Shown here: positions 10,167-21,900 of the stretch, one piece after another | Numbering within the stretch: the first letter of the stretch is position 1 | Layout of the letters: each line of letters starts with the position of its first letter | Source of the DNA: Pomphorhynchus laevis | Lineage: Eukaryota; Acanthocephala; Palaeacanthocephala; Echinorhynchida; Pomphorhynchidae | Direction of reading: 5' to 3' | Length of the DNA: 64,000 nucleotides | Assembly: GCA_012934845.2 (NCBI GenBank) | Contig: WNNJ02003226.1 | Span: forward strand, 1 to 64,000 | The notes under the pieces: model-generated | What the model was told of the DNA's origin: nothing | What the model saw: the letters and a program-made list of their open reading frames with translations, nothing else | Database searches by the model: none | Program-made: the position numbers and the translations under genes

Positions 10167-11738
10167 TTAAGGATATTCGGATAGCCATGACGAAGCCCCT
10201 GTTGTTGAAGCATGCTCAATTGCGGTACACAGAATTCCACTCGCATTGCTCAAAATATCTTCTTGGTCAAGCTTTTCACCAGATGCTTTTGCTGCTCGTA
10301 GATTTTTAATAATTGTCTCCTGCATAGAATTAAGTACCGAGCCAATATATCCTTGTATGCTTGGCTCACGCACTGAGGTTGATGATCGATATTCGTTGCT
10401 TGGTAACGTGGACGGATCTCTAATGCATAAACCACCGTTGCGAAAACTCAACTGGCATGTGCGCCATAAGATATCGTCTTGAGAAATATCAATGCCAAAA
10501 AGATGTGATATTGTAGACTTTAGTTTCAGTGTCAAGGGTGCGAACCACGCAGAGGGGCACTCATAGCATCGTTGAGTATGTGTCAATTTATGTTGAATAG
10601 ACTTAATTAAGCACACGTATGCAACCCGAGTGTCTAACTCTCCTACTTTCTTCAACTGTGACACTAATGTGCAAAGGGAGGAAACTGATGATCGTATAAA
10701 CGTCTCTATGTATTCGGCTGATCCGATTGGTACTCCAAGAACGGGTAGGCCATCCTCAACGATGGAGACTCCAGCGTTATCAAGTAATGATTGGAAAGTT
10801 GAGATGTCGTTCCCGTTGGAATATACCTTGCATTTTCCCGGATTCAAGTGTACGCCATATGAGGGGCCGAAGGATTGAAGCAACTTAAATGCTTCAATGA
10901 CATCTTGTGGGGAACCTATGAGGTTGCCGTCGTCTGCGTACCATAACTGTTTTATGTTTAGGCAAGTTCTTTTGATACGGAGTAGTAACGAAAGTGTTGC
11001 GGAGGCAAATGCTGCCATCGAAAAGACGTCGCCCTGCGCAAATCCTTCAGCAGATAGTAAGAATTCGCTGTCAATTGTTAGCAGTGTCGGCTTTCTGTAT
11101 AGGTTAGAAAGGACTGTGTTCAATGCTGGACAGATATTTGGCATGTTTGAGAGAGCGGTCATTCTATTCACTCTGTTGAATGCGTTTTCAGCATCTATTG
11201 TGAGTAGCACGATTGTAGGATTTCTCTTCAACGAGTCACGAATACCGTGAATAACACATTCGGTGCCAGCACGCTGCGAGGCGCAGAATTGGACGTTCCC
11301 GCATATTGTTTGCAGTTGGGGTGATATTATTTTCAATATTGATTTAGATATAGTGCGTCTGGAAACATCTCCTATTCCTATAGGACGTACGCCAGGATTT
11401 TTGCTAAGAGGAATAAGGCGACTAGCGGTGAAGGCTGTCATCGACTCCTGTGAGATTGGATTTAATGCTAATTGTCGAGCGAAAGATGCAAGTGATTCAG
11501 CTAGACGTTTCGATTCTGCCCCAAAGTCAACCAACATTCGATGACATGCTCTTGCATCTAATCCAAACGGGCCCGCCCCTCCCTTTACTTTCTTAGAGTT
11601 AGCAACGATCAGTTCAAAGTCAATAGAATCAAATGCAACTGGGTGAAACTCAGGAATGTCATCGATAGGCATGCGCAGAATGGCGTCATCAGATTTTGCT
11701 GAACCCATCGGATGCTTATCAATAAGAATTTTTCTCAC
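10167..11738 (-). CDS. Reverse transcriptase of LINE A3 (open 523-codon block)
   Basis: Continuous frame covering the RT palm and thumb. Visible motifs: GAGPFGLDARACHRML (template-contact region), GVRPIGIGDVSRR, LLTIDAENAFNRVNR (motif A aspartate), EGFAQGDVFSMAAF, WYADDGNLIG (catalytic YADD), and VLGVPIGSAEY. Near the C-terminus GGLCIRDPSTLP matches GGMGFRDPC of A1, and GASSWL precedes the zinc-knuckle region. The N-terminal CXC part is separated by at least one break, so the first methionine here is a convenience rather than the natural start. Confidence 0.8.
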   Translation of the reverse strand: MRKILIDKHPMGSAKSDDAILRMPIDDIPEFHPVAFDSIDFELIVANSKKVKGGAGPFGLDARACHRMLVDFGAESKRLAESLASFARQLALNPISQESMTAFTASRLIPLSKNPGVRPIGIGDVSRRTISKSILKIISPQLQTICGNVQFCASQRAGTECVIHGIRDSLKRNPTIVLLTIDAENAFNRVNRMTALSNMPNICPALNTVLSNLYRKPTLLTIDSEFLLSAEGFAQGDVFSMAAFASATLSLLLRIKRTCLNIKQLWYADDGNLIGSPQDVIEAFKLLQSFGPSYGVHLNPGKCKVYSNGNDISTFQSLLDNAGVSIVEDGLPVLGVPIGSAEYIETFIRSSVSSLCTLVSQLKKVGELDTRVAYVCLIKSIQHKLTHTQRCYECPSAWFAPLTLKLKSTISHLFGIDISQDDILWRTCQLSFRNGGLCIRDPSTLPSNEYRSSTSVREPSIQGYIGSVLNSMQETIIKNLRAAKASGEKLDQEDILSNASGILCTAIEHASTTGASSWLSEYP

Positions 11739-11854
11739 TGTTTGGCCGTCTATTATTTCGTTTATTCAAAGAGGATGCCCTCTACCATCATTTGATTCAA
11801 GTAATTTGACAGCAGCTGTCATCTTCCCACCAAGAACAAGCTTCTGAACAGTTT

Positions 11855-12493
11855 TCAGAATATCATTATTTTGAGGATCATATAGCTTGTGGGAAGACTG
11901 AGACTGGAGAACACGAGCTTCGTTGAGCAGCGTTTGCATATCTCCGCTTGTCCAACAATCAAGTCTGCGATAGAGAATTTTTTTAGTTGCTTAGGGTTCG
12001 CTTTAGCAGGGCGCTGGAGGATTAACTGACTGATGACAACCGCGAGTGAAAGCGAGCAATCGTTTGTGGATGCTAACTCATATATCCGTGCAAGCTCTGA
12101 GATAAATCGCTTAAATCCGATGCATCTTGGTAGTCTAAACAGGTTTGGTTTCCATAGAATAACTTCATGCAATATCGACTCCACCGAGAGAGTATCTGAT
12201 GAAGATTGGAGTTGCGAGATGGTTGCAGTTATAGGCTCAAATTCTGTTTAAAGAATGTTCTGCGGACTTTTTGTTCCAACGTTTTGAGCTTCAGGTGTAG
12301 CACGTAAGTGCGATGTAAGTTGGACATTGGTAGATGAGTGTGTGGACAGCACCGGGCTATTCCTGGAGCAGTTAGGAGCAGAGCACGTTGTGCAAGGTTT
12401 CGAATTGCGCGCACATTTACAGCGAATACATTTGGCTGCACTCGTGTTGCAGTTGCAGCATTTTGATAGCGAAGAAGGTACTCCTCTATGCAT
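11855..12493 (-). pseudogene. N-terminal region of LINE A3 with CXC cysteine cluster
   Basis: 12248-12493 encodes a CXC-type cluster (CCNCNT, CIRCKC, CTTC, C) equivalent to residues 12-47 of A1. 11855-12184 encodes the helical linker ESILHEVILWKPNLFRLP, matching SINFMYNKVILWKPNLL in A1. The two blocks are in different frames. Upstream of the cluster the leader shares AACATACA and ACACAAATTACA motifs with the other family A copies. Confidence 0.75.
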
Positions 12494-12796
12494 GTAGCGT
12501 CGATTTCAGAGTGTTGATACTGTATGTTATAAGGTCCAAAGTGAATTGTATGTATATTCAATAACTGTAATTTGTGTATTTATGTGTATATTAATCTCTC
12601 AAACTTTTTTTGAGAGATCTTTTCTGTATGTTATTTATCTCAAACTTTATTTTAAGGACAATAAATAATGATAACAATAAATTATGATCACAATAAATTA
12701 TGATCACAATAAATGATGAGCACAATAAATGAAAATACGCGCGTTAAAAATTTTCATAACAGTCTAAATAACGGAACAATATACAAAAAAATGTAC

Positions 12797-12977
12797 CTTT
12801 CAATCCAATTTGATAACTTCAGTTGCTCTTTTGTCATCATACTATTTGATTCGCTAATTACAAAGAAACTAGTGGGTGATCGAGTAGAAAACAATACTGC
12901 AATAAGTGCAGCAGTTTGAAGATCGTGAGTTCTGTTTATATAAGCTTGAATTATGTCCAAACCCTCACTTGTAAATC
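12797..12977 (-). CDS. MIOS: MIOS exon (late solenoid region)
   Basis: Exon bounded by TTTGCAG acceptor and AAAG/GTAC donor. It encodes GFTSEGLDIIQAYINRTHDL then QTAALIAV and ends NWIER. This aligns with human MIOS LTKDGVDLMESYVDRTGDVQ...ENYR as remembered. It joins in frame to the exon at 14524-14596 (..LCIT/G). The following exon, with the WxFWHKRAEFD region and RING-like zinc finger, should lie below 12.79 kb, where LINE A3 begins, and was not found in the window. Confidence 0.72.
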
Positions 12978-15900
12978 CTGCAAATTAAAAATTAATTATA
13001 ACAGAACAGAAAGAAATATAAATTGGTTTTGAATAATTAAATCAGCTAACTGAGTCTAAGTATTTAATATAATTATAAAATAAACAAAACATAATAATGC
13101 TAAATCAAAATTTAATAATTAAATAATAAAATTAATAATTGTTTTTAGATTTTCTATAATTTAAATCAAGTTAAAAAATGAAATTTAAAATAAACAGCAT
13201 TTAAGAATTGACTAATAAATAACAGACGTTGTATCAGAATAAGAATTAGAGGTCATCAGGAGGAACTGCTATGCTATCAGGTTTCGGCCCCTAACTCCTC
13301 TACCCAACATAGCAGCGGGGCCAAATACATGCTAATGATGTATTTCCTCTGAAATAACTATCTAGTATCTTATTCTAATACAAAGTATATTATTTATTAT
13401 CCATCCATATAAATTTGCCACTTAAGAGTTTAAATTTATTCTTTATATTATTGTGTTGATTTATATATTTTGCTATTTTATGCTTGATGTTATTTTTATA
13501 GTAACCTAGTTTAAAATATGTATCTATTAAATTATTTAAATAATTTTGAAGAAAGCCAATATCATTACATATTGTTGCAATTCTTAAAATTTCATTATTT
13601 AATGTATTATATTTTATATTATATGGTATGCATGAATGCTCATGCAAAAATATGTTTCTTGTAAATTTAAATATGTCATCTTTACGATATAAATTAATAG
13701 TAGTTTTAGTTAATGTTAATTTAATGTTCATATCTAGATATACACCTTCTTTATCATTAGTATTGGTTTTGTTAAGAATAAGGCTTTCTGGATAAATGTG
13801 CTCACTAATTGAATAAAAATTATTAGAATTAAATACACATATAGGTGTGATGCGTAATATCACAGCTTATAAAACGATGTGCATTTAATATTTGTGTGTT
13901 TTAATTAAATCAATTAAATATGTGCTTAAATTAAAGGTGTGTTCGCAGCTTATTTAGAAAAAAAACATTTATATAAACAATCCAACAGAATTTGTATACT
14001 GCACCGAAAAGGTTGTCTGCCTATTTCGAGTGTGATTTACCGTAATTATCGCTGTTTCGTAAATTACAAATTATAAATTGTTGAAAATGAACAGAAAAGC
14101 ACCAAAATATCGATAACGGGTGAATTAAGAAATGAGTAAAATGAATATTCTTTTTATTTTGAATGATTAGATATTCTAATAATTCAATAATCATTCTAAT
14201 CAAAATATTCTTATTTTTATTATAATCTAAGAGTTTAATAATATAAAAATTTCGCTCAACAATCAGTAGTTAAATAATATTTCTAACTTTCTAGTCAAAT
14301 AATGAGGAATCGATTATTATTTGAGCTATTTTTTAAAATTAAACAACTAAACTGAGTCTACGTATATTAAATTATTAATAAATTTAGCGAAATGATAAAT
14401 TAAAAATTATAAAAAATTAAAAAAATGCATCACATTTTTTAAAATGAAAACAATTAAGTAATTTTCTCCAGTTGTAAAATGTAAAATTAAATTTGTATTG
14501 AATAAGCACATATTTGCGCTTACCTGTAATGCAAAGAGCATTCAGTTGTCCCAACCGAGAAGCATTACGACAAATCGCATCGATAAGTTCAGTCAGCTAT
14601 AATGAACATGTTACATTATATTAAAAATAAATACAATATACCAAAGTATCGTTATAAAAGCGACAAGCAAAACCAATAATGTCCACGAGTTTTAAACCGT
14701 CAATTGTCTAAGCAACAGTTGTTTATGGTTTTGAAATATTTCGATGAATACCTCAATATAGGATAAACTGGGATCTTCGTTCATAGCAAAATTGTAGGCC
14801 AAGCGTAGGTATGGATGAAGACTTGTGTCATTCTTTAGCAAAGCTTCCAGTATCTGTATCATATTTGGTTTATTTTCAATAGATGAATTTGCTACTCCAG
14901 ATAGAGCAGCTGCAGCTGAAAGTAGTTCTGATCTACCTAAATTAGTATTTTAATATTATAATTAATATTGCAATTTGATTTTTGAAATTATAAGTTGGGA
15001 ATTAAGAAAAATACTAAGATTTATTAGCGAATCACAAACATTTGCAGAAAATAAATTCCGAAAGCAGTGAAATACCCGAAGTTGTAAGAATCTCAATCCC
15101 ACGTTCGAAGTAACCATGAAGCATAGCAACAACAGCAACTCGTTCAATATCTTCACCGCTATTCTTAAACCTTTATGACAAATAAAAACAATCAAATATA
15201 TGTGATTTAAATTAAGTTTAAATGAATGCAAATAGAATTTTTAATTTACTAAATTGAAACAAACCTTTCAAAGTAACTGTTTACAGATTCACAATCATAC
15301 TGATGACACCATCCACAAATCATAATGGATTTAAGCCTAAATTATTAAATAAATTTTAGAAAATTCGATTATTCTAAAACACCTTTCGGGAAATCGGTAA
15401 GGTCTTGGACCAATATTGCGAGTTGTTTCAACTGACTTGTAGTCAGACGGCACGTCATTATGACCAGGAATTACTAAAATAAAACTATCAAGCTAAATTA
15501 AGTAAAAAACAACAAACTTTTTAAAGATTGCTTAATGCCCATGTATTTTGTTGACTTTTCACTCTGCAGGTCGCGCTTATTAATAGACTCCATTGCTAAA
15601 TAAAACGAATTTGTTAAAGTCAATTTTAGAAAATTTTAAATGTTAAAATTTTTTCTTAGAAAATATTAAAACGAAAAGTCTATAAGATTATCGATACACA
15701 AATTAACAAAAACGTTTGACTGTTGCATTTATTCGCTATAACTTAATATACACAAAGAAATAATAAATAAATTTATAATCAAAAATAATAACATTTGAAA
15801 TATAATAAATAATAATATAATTTATTTTTAAATAATAATCTTTAGTTATTGATGGTTTTATAGACTTGACATGAAAAACGTTTTCTTTATTATTGCAAGC

Positions 15901-18900
15901 ATTCAACACACAGTGTCGATTTCAGCACAAAGTGTCCTTTATGGAAAAGGACACTGTGTGTTGAAAGCTTGTAATAATAAGGAAAACGTGTTTCATATCA
16001 TGTATATAAAACCATCATTAACTAATATAAAGCAAGGCATGAATTCAAGTCTTCAATATAATAATATTTAAATTTATAATTATTATTAAATGATATGTTA
16101 CAATCGTAATCTTAATACGAAATTATTCAAATCTTATACAAATAAATTGAAATTGGACAATAGCGCAGCTTAATTATTGCGCAGTCAAATTTTTATATCA
16201 TTTGAGTTTTTGAGCATTTTAATTTTTGGGCAGTCAATTTTTTGAGCAGTCTACTATTTTAAGTACATCCCCGAGAATACAAAAAGAACTTTATTTATTT
16301 GATATTTCGACTGTACTTAGCAGTCCTTTTCAATTGTATGTTTATAAGAAACCAAAATTTTTCTAGGTAGAAAATTTTTGGTTTCTTATACACCTAGAAA
16401 AATTTTGGTTTCTTATAAACATACAATTGAAAAGGACTGCTAAGTACAGTCGAAATATCAAATAAATAAAGTTCTTTTTGTATTCTCGGGGATGGTTCGC
16501 AATAAAAAAGTTACTTTTGACCCGAAAGCAATTCTCAACGATTTTAAGTATAATTTTTTTCTCAGTCTAATTTTTCGGCAGTCTATAGTACTTTGGCATT
16601 CACATTTTTGTGCAGTCTATCTTTTCGCGGTCGACTACACTAATTGTTTTTAAAATGTAAAAACATGGAAGATTAGAAATCAAATGCGAAAGATCCGATA
16701 GCCTTTGATTTAACAATAAGTATTTATAAATATTTTATTTAATTTTTTATTTATTTTACTGACTTAAAATTCAAAATGCGTTCATATTATCAATAAATTT
16801 AAAGTCAAATTTGTCAAATACTGAATTGTTGAGTAAAAGTAAAACAAAAATATAATCTTACATTTTATCCAATCCCAAAACTCTCTCACATCCTTGTCTG
16901 TATTACAATGTGGAAATCCCTGTTCATGAATAGAAAATTGTACAATAAAAGAAACTGTGTAAATCAAAAAAAAATTATTCGTTACTACACAAAGATAAAA
17001 GTAATCTTTGCGTAATCCATTACTGCATTAAGAATACAAAAAATCATTTCTATAAAAATCAGAAATATTAAAAATTTAATAATAATTTTTGAAATAATTT
17101 CACGTCAAATAAAATATAAGATAATTTTTTATATATCAATTCAATAATTTTAAATATTTTATAATTTTCAATAATTAATTAATTTTCAATAACTTGTTTT
17201 TTTTGTTGAGCAGATAATTTGATCAGTTAACTGAGTTTACGCATTTTGTACTAATTAGCAAAAATATTTATATCTTAAGATTTTATATTTGTAAAATTTT
17301 AAGATTTTATATTATATTTTGTTTTATTTTTTCGGAATTGGCAATATCTTTATTTTTTTCCTGTATTCTTTTTAATACACAGTAATTAGTTGAATATTAA
17401 AAAATCATGATCAAAATTGAAATGGCAAGACATGAGTCAGAAAATTTATTGAATTTTCGATTCCAGTTTGGAATCATCATCAGAAATCTGAAACAAGTAA
17501 AATGTTAAGGTATAAAAAGAAAACACGTAAAAACAAAAATGCACATTAGGTAGGTACTCACGTTGTGCTGCCAGGTCTACGCATGTGTTAGCAAACTTTA
17601 CAAAGAACAATGTTCAATCCCGATTTAGAATTATACGGTAGCCATCATTCTCATTTAAGCCCGGCTTCAATTCTTCACGCCACAGTGACTCGCATATTCG
17701 CCTTTCAAATTTTCTTTGGACAGAATAGATAACTTAAACATTATCAAAATCAATATTGTGTCCTGTACTTAAGGCATGCTGAGCCACAGCTGAGTGGGCA
17801 GTAGTGCGTAAGACTGAGCGATGCTCTTTTACTCTGGTTTTTAAAACCCTACCAGTTTGTCCTATATAAACAAGAACACAATCAAGGCAGTTTATTCGAT
17901 AAATTACTCCTTTTATCTCATTGGTCCTTTTTACACTAGTCATCATTCTAATTGATTTATAAGTGCGTTCATTGTAGATAAGACTAATGGGCAAATTAGA
18001 TTCCATTATAAACTTTCTCACCCTATTTTTAGCGAGCTTTGACACCCATCCACACTCTGGTAGTGTCAAAAAATGTGATAACTTATCGGGATCAACGACC
18101 GGAATTGAAGCATGAATATCCACAACCTTCGTTAATATATCAAAAAGCTTACTTTCAGGATATCCCAAATCCTTAAAAGTACAAATTAGTCTATGAAACT
18201 CACAATTGCGTTTATACAGGGTGCTACACAATCTAATGGCTCTGAGGCAGAATCCCTTAAAGATTCCTAATTTTGTACGGACACTGTGGCTACTAAACCA
18301 ATGTAGATATAAGTCCGTTTCTGTAGGTTTTTGGAACACGTCAGTGGAGAAATCCGATACATTGATCAACAAGTCTAAAAAGCTAAGACAGTTATCCTGT
18401 GGCCAGGTCACATTTAATTTTACACGAGGATGGCGGGCATTCAGAAACTCAATAAACCGGGAAGCACTGTCTTTACCTTGTGGTCAAATGACAAAAATAT
18501 CATCAGGCTCGCCATCAGACATCTCCCTTTCGCGCTCCTTCAGCATGACTAACATAATAGGATACTGTATGGACTGGGGGAAGCTGTGTTCCTGTCTTTC
18601 AAGCTGAAAGGCTGGAACAACACTTTTGTCATGCGCTGATTCTAGCATTTGCACCTGATAACAAGTTTCGCAGGAGATCACGAATCGCATTGTGTCTGAT
18701 TATTGTCTTGCCAGATAGACGACTAGAGAGAGTGTGAGTAACAGAATTATCCTCCCCACAAACGCATGTCTTAAACGCGTTGACAAGTGGCCATCCGTAT
18801 CTTGTTGACAAACCATCATAAAACTCCTCGCGACGTAGTCTGTATAACCGATCATCGTTAACCCTGGCAGAAAGCCAAGTAGAAGAGCCTTTTATTGTCG

Positions 18901-21900
18901 CGTGCATTAACGAATTACGAAAACATTTGTCGCTCCCATCCACAATTTCGGAAAACAAGGAGTCTGAAATATGCTTCTTTATTCTTCTAATTTCCGCTGC
19001 TACTATAGTCTGAGCTTTGTTTAGTTCAACTCCCGTTATACCACTTTCATTTGGATTACACATAGCCTCCGACCACTACCACTCACGCAAGACAAAATCT
19101 AAAGGATAAGTAATGCCCATTCCACCCCTGCTTGTCGGCAAAGCAATAATCCGTATCATTTGATCTGATAAAAGTTGTTGACCGGTGAGATTTGGTGGAA
19201 GGCACTCTTTTATTTTCTGTTCCAATTTTTCCACGCCCTTACCTTCGAAGCGACATGCCCTAAAAATGTGAGTCCATTTGTGTTGGAGTGACACCATGTA
19301 GGCAGAATATGCGAGCTGCGGATCGATTTTCGCGATTGCTGCTAGTCGTTGGATCATCATCATCCAATTCTCTATTTTGTCATCCAGCCATGATTTTTCA
19401 TATTCGGCCGATCCAATAGGACATCCCAGGACTTCAACGCCCGTGTTGGTCACTGACACATCCAAGGCATTGAACAATGATTTTGTTTCACTATTTTCGG
19501 AGGGAACAGATATTTTACATTTCCTAGCATTGACAAAAAAGCCATATTGAGGTCCAAGTGTTTGTATCCTCTCCAAATATCCCGCAAGATCCTTCGCTGT
19601 TCCTACGCAAGACATATCATCTGTATACCATTTTTTCTGGATATTTGGAAAAGCATGTTTTAATTTTTCCATCAGAGGAAGAGTTGTTGCAGCAAATGCA
19701 ACTATTGACAGCGGGTCTTCCTGTGTAAACCCCTCTTGGGATCTCATTGTTTCACCGTCAATTATCATAATGGGATCATCATGATAAGTGTTTCTCAAAA
19801 TGTTAACTAGTGGTAGACACACACTACTCATATTAGACAAAGCAAGTTTTCTATTAACGCGATTAAACGCGTTGCCAGCGTCTATAAGCAGCAAGCATTT
19901 GTTATTCTGTTCAAATAAACACGACCGAATGTACCGAACCACATACTCCCGGCCACAACGTTGTCCCGCACATAATTGTGTATTTTGCAACTGATTGTAT
20001 GTGCATAGAAATCGTTCTAATGACGACTTTGGCCATTATCCTACGATACACATCACCAATCCCGATAGGCCTAATTCCATCAGACTATTCTAAGGCAATC
20101 AACCTTGATGCAACCAAAGCTACAATTGCTTCTCGTAGAACAATTTCAGAGGCTAAACGTCTTGTCATACCAGCTAATGCCTCGGCCAGCTTATCGGAAT
20201 CGCGGTAAAACGATATCAGCATTTGACATATAATATTATATTATATAAGTATTATTAATAAACAATTTTCTTGATGAGTCTGCAAATCAATCTTTAACTT
20301 TTACGTAGCATGAATAAGGACTTAGAGACTAATAAATCTAGTATATTCCTGGACATTTACTTTGCCACAAAAAAAAATAATTTTATTTTTAAATTTAAAT
20401 TTTTAATAATCCACTGTTATTCATAATCAGATAAATTTCATAATCAGAATGTCATCTACAATAACATTAAATCGTTAACAGCAAAATAACAAAATAAAAA
20501 TGTTGAATTTTAAAAAGTATTTGACGTTTTTGTGATTCCTTCGTCCTTACAATTTATTTTCAGCCGCCTTTCTTTGATAAAGATCGCTTCAATCAATTTC
20601 AAGCTTTCTTTGTTATTCTCAATTTTCAATATGATTATCGCCTTTAGAATTTCTTCTTTCGACGGTATTTTAGTATGCTCTTTGTGAAAACGGGATATGA
20701 TGGCGACTAAATAGTGATGTTGGGTCATTCGTTTGTTAATTGTCTATGTTGTGTACCATATATAGTTGTTGTTAGCAGCGCTACAGCTGAGTTCCGGACA
20801 CTTAAATCGGTACACACCGCCAGACAATTTATCTGACATTGGGGAATTTTTGATAATTAGATCTTTTAACTTGCGGCTGTTAGAGTAAATTATAGCATTA
20901 ATATTTTTGGTTAATTTTACGTTAACGAAAATAATGCTCATCAGTTGGCTCTCTCTTTATTTATATTGATTCGTCATTGGGGACCTATAAAATACCTTTA
21001 TTTTTTCATTCAAGGGATTCGTATTAGTCGCATCTCTTCTTTTAAATTTTCGAAAATTACGCCTAATGCTGTCTATTTCTCGTAGAAATAGACAGCATTA
21101 TAGAAATAGACATCCATTATTGGTAAGTATTTGACCTATTTTATAAATATGTGGACAGATCCTTTTGTAGTTTAAACAAGTTTCATCGTGTGTCGGCTTC
21201 ATAAATACAGCCATTTCGAAGTGCTTCCAAAGAAGTGTTACATCCAGGAAGTCAAGCAACTTATCCTTTTCAATTTCATTTAAAAATTCGAGAATCGATT
21301 GTTCCTCAAACGCGTTTTTTAATTATGTGATATCATTGTTATTATCGCAACTTATGAAGATGTCGTCGCCATATCGCGAGTAGACGTTTAATATGAGTTT
21401 GTCAGAGTTGTAAACAATATCTTCAAGGTTACCCATGTATTAAACATTTTTATTTATGCAATAAACATTTTTAATGAAATATACATTTTGAAATTCAACA
21501 TTTTTATTTTGTTATTTTGCTATAAACGATTTAATTTTATTGTAGATGGCATTCTGATGATGGCAACAATTGATTGTCGAAAATTTAAAAATAAAAATAT
21601 GATATGTTTGTGGCAAAATAAGTGCCCAGACTCTATGTCCTTAAATAAAAATTATTAATTTAAAAATTAATAAGTATCTTTTTTAAAGTAAAATTTCATT
21701 CAGAATACAGGTACAATTGAATGGGTTGCCCGCAAATGGGCCCCATATAAGTATCTTAATAATAATTAAGTTTAGAGATCATCAGGAGAAACTGCTATGT
21801 TTTTAGGTTTATGCACTTATTTAAACTCAATTATGATAATAATTTTGACAATATTAAAACATTTAAAATAACATGTGATATAAGAAGGTGATAAGAAAAA

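Larger units (their letters stand above)
9424..12700 (-). mobile_element. LINE A3: CXC-RT-RLE LINE, nearly full length, damaged
   Basis: Minus-strand copy related to A1/A2 but clearly diverged. Order on the minus strand: leader with AACATACA motifs (12494-12700), CXC cluster (12248-12493), N-terminal region (about 11740-12184), a 523-codon open RT frame (10167-11738), then zinc knuckle and endonuclease (9473-10165). The 3' UTR ends at CATTTGCTGGTAACCC near 9424, directly beside the A1/A2 insertion. A few stops and frame changes separate the open blocks. Confidence 0.82.
17451..18620 (-). mobile_element. PLE-2: Penelope-like element with GIY-YIG, 5'-truncated
   Basis: Begins inside the RT at the catalytic box region (PDDIFVIWPQGK, near 18490; the family form is YVDDIFVIWPQG). 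It continues through the thumb and ends with a C-terminal GIY-YIG nuclease. The 3' end carries a hammerhead-like motif (17451-17483). The 5' end abuts LINE A4. The copy is broken at a few places. Confidence 0.8.
18625..20215 (-). mobile_element. LINE A4: CXC-RT-RLE LINE, truncated at both ends
   Basis: Family A copy on the minus strand. Upstream (19991-20213) RPIGIGDVYRRIM is read, with one stop. 19076-19990 gives the RT palm and thumb, 18629-19063 the region up to the zinc knuckle. It stops within the sequence just after IIRHNAIRDLL, so the nuclease core is absent. The 5' edge at about 20215 meets AT-rich DNA, the 3' edge meets PLE-2. Confidence 0.8.

Noticed and set aside
12797-15595. MIOS exons as a processed (retrotransposed) pseudogene
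   Set aside because: Introns are retained with good splice signals and phase, so it is not a cDNA copy.
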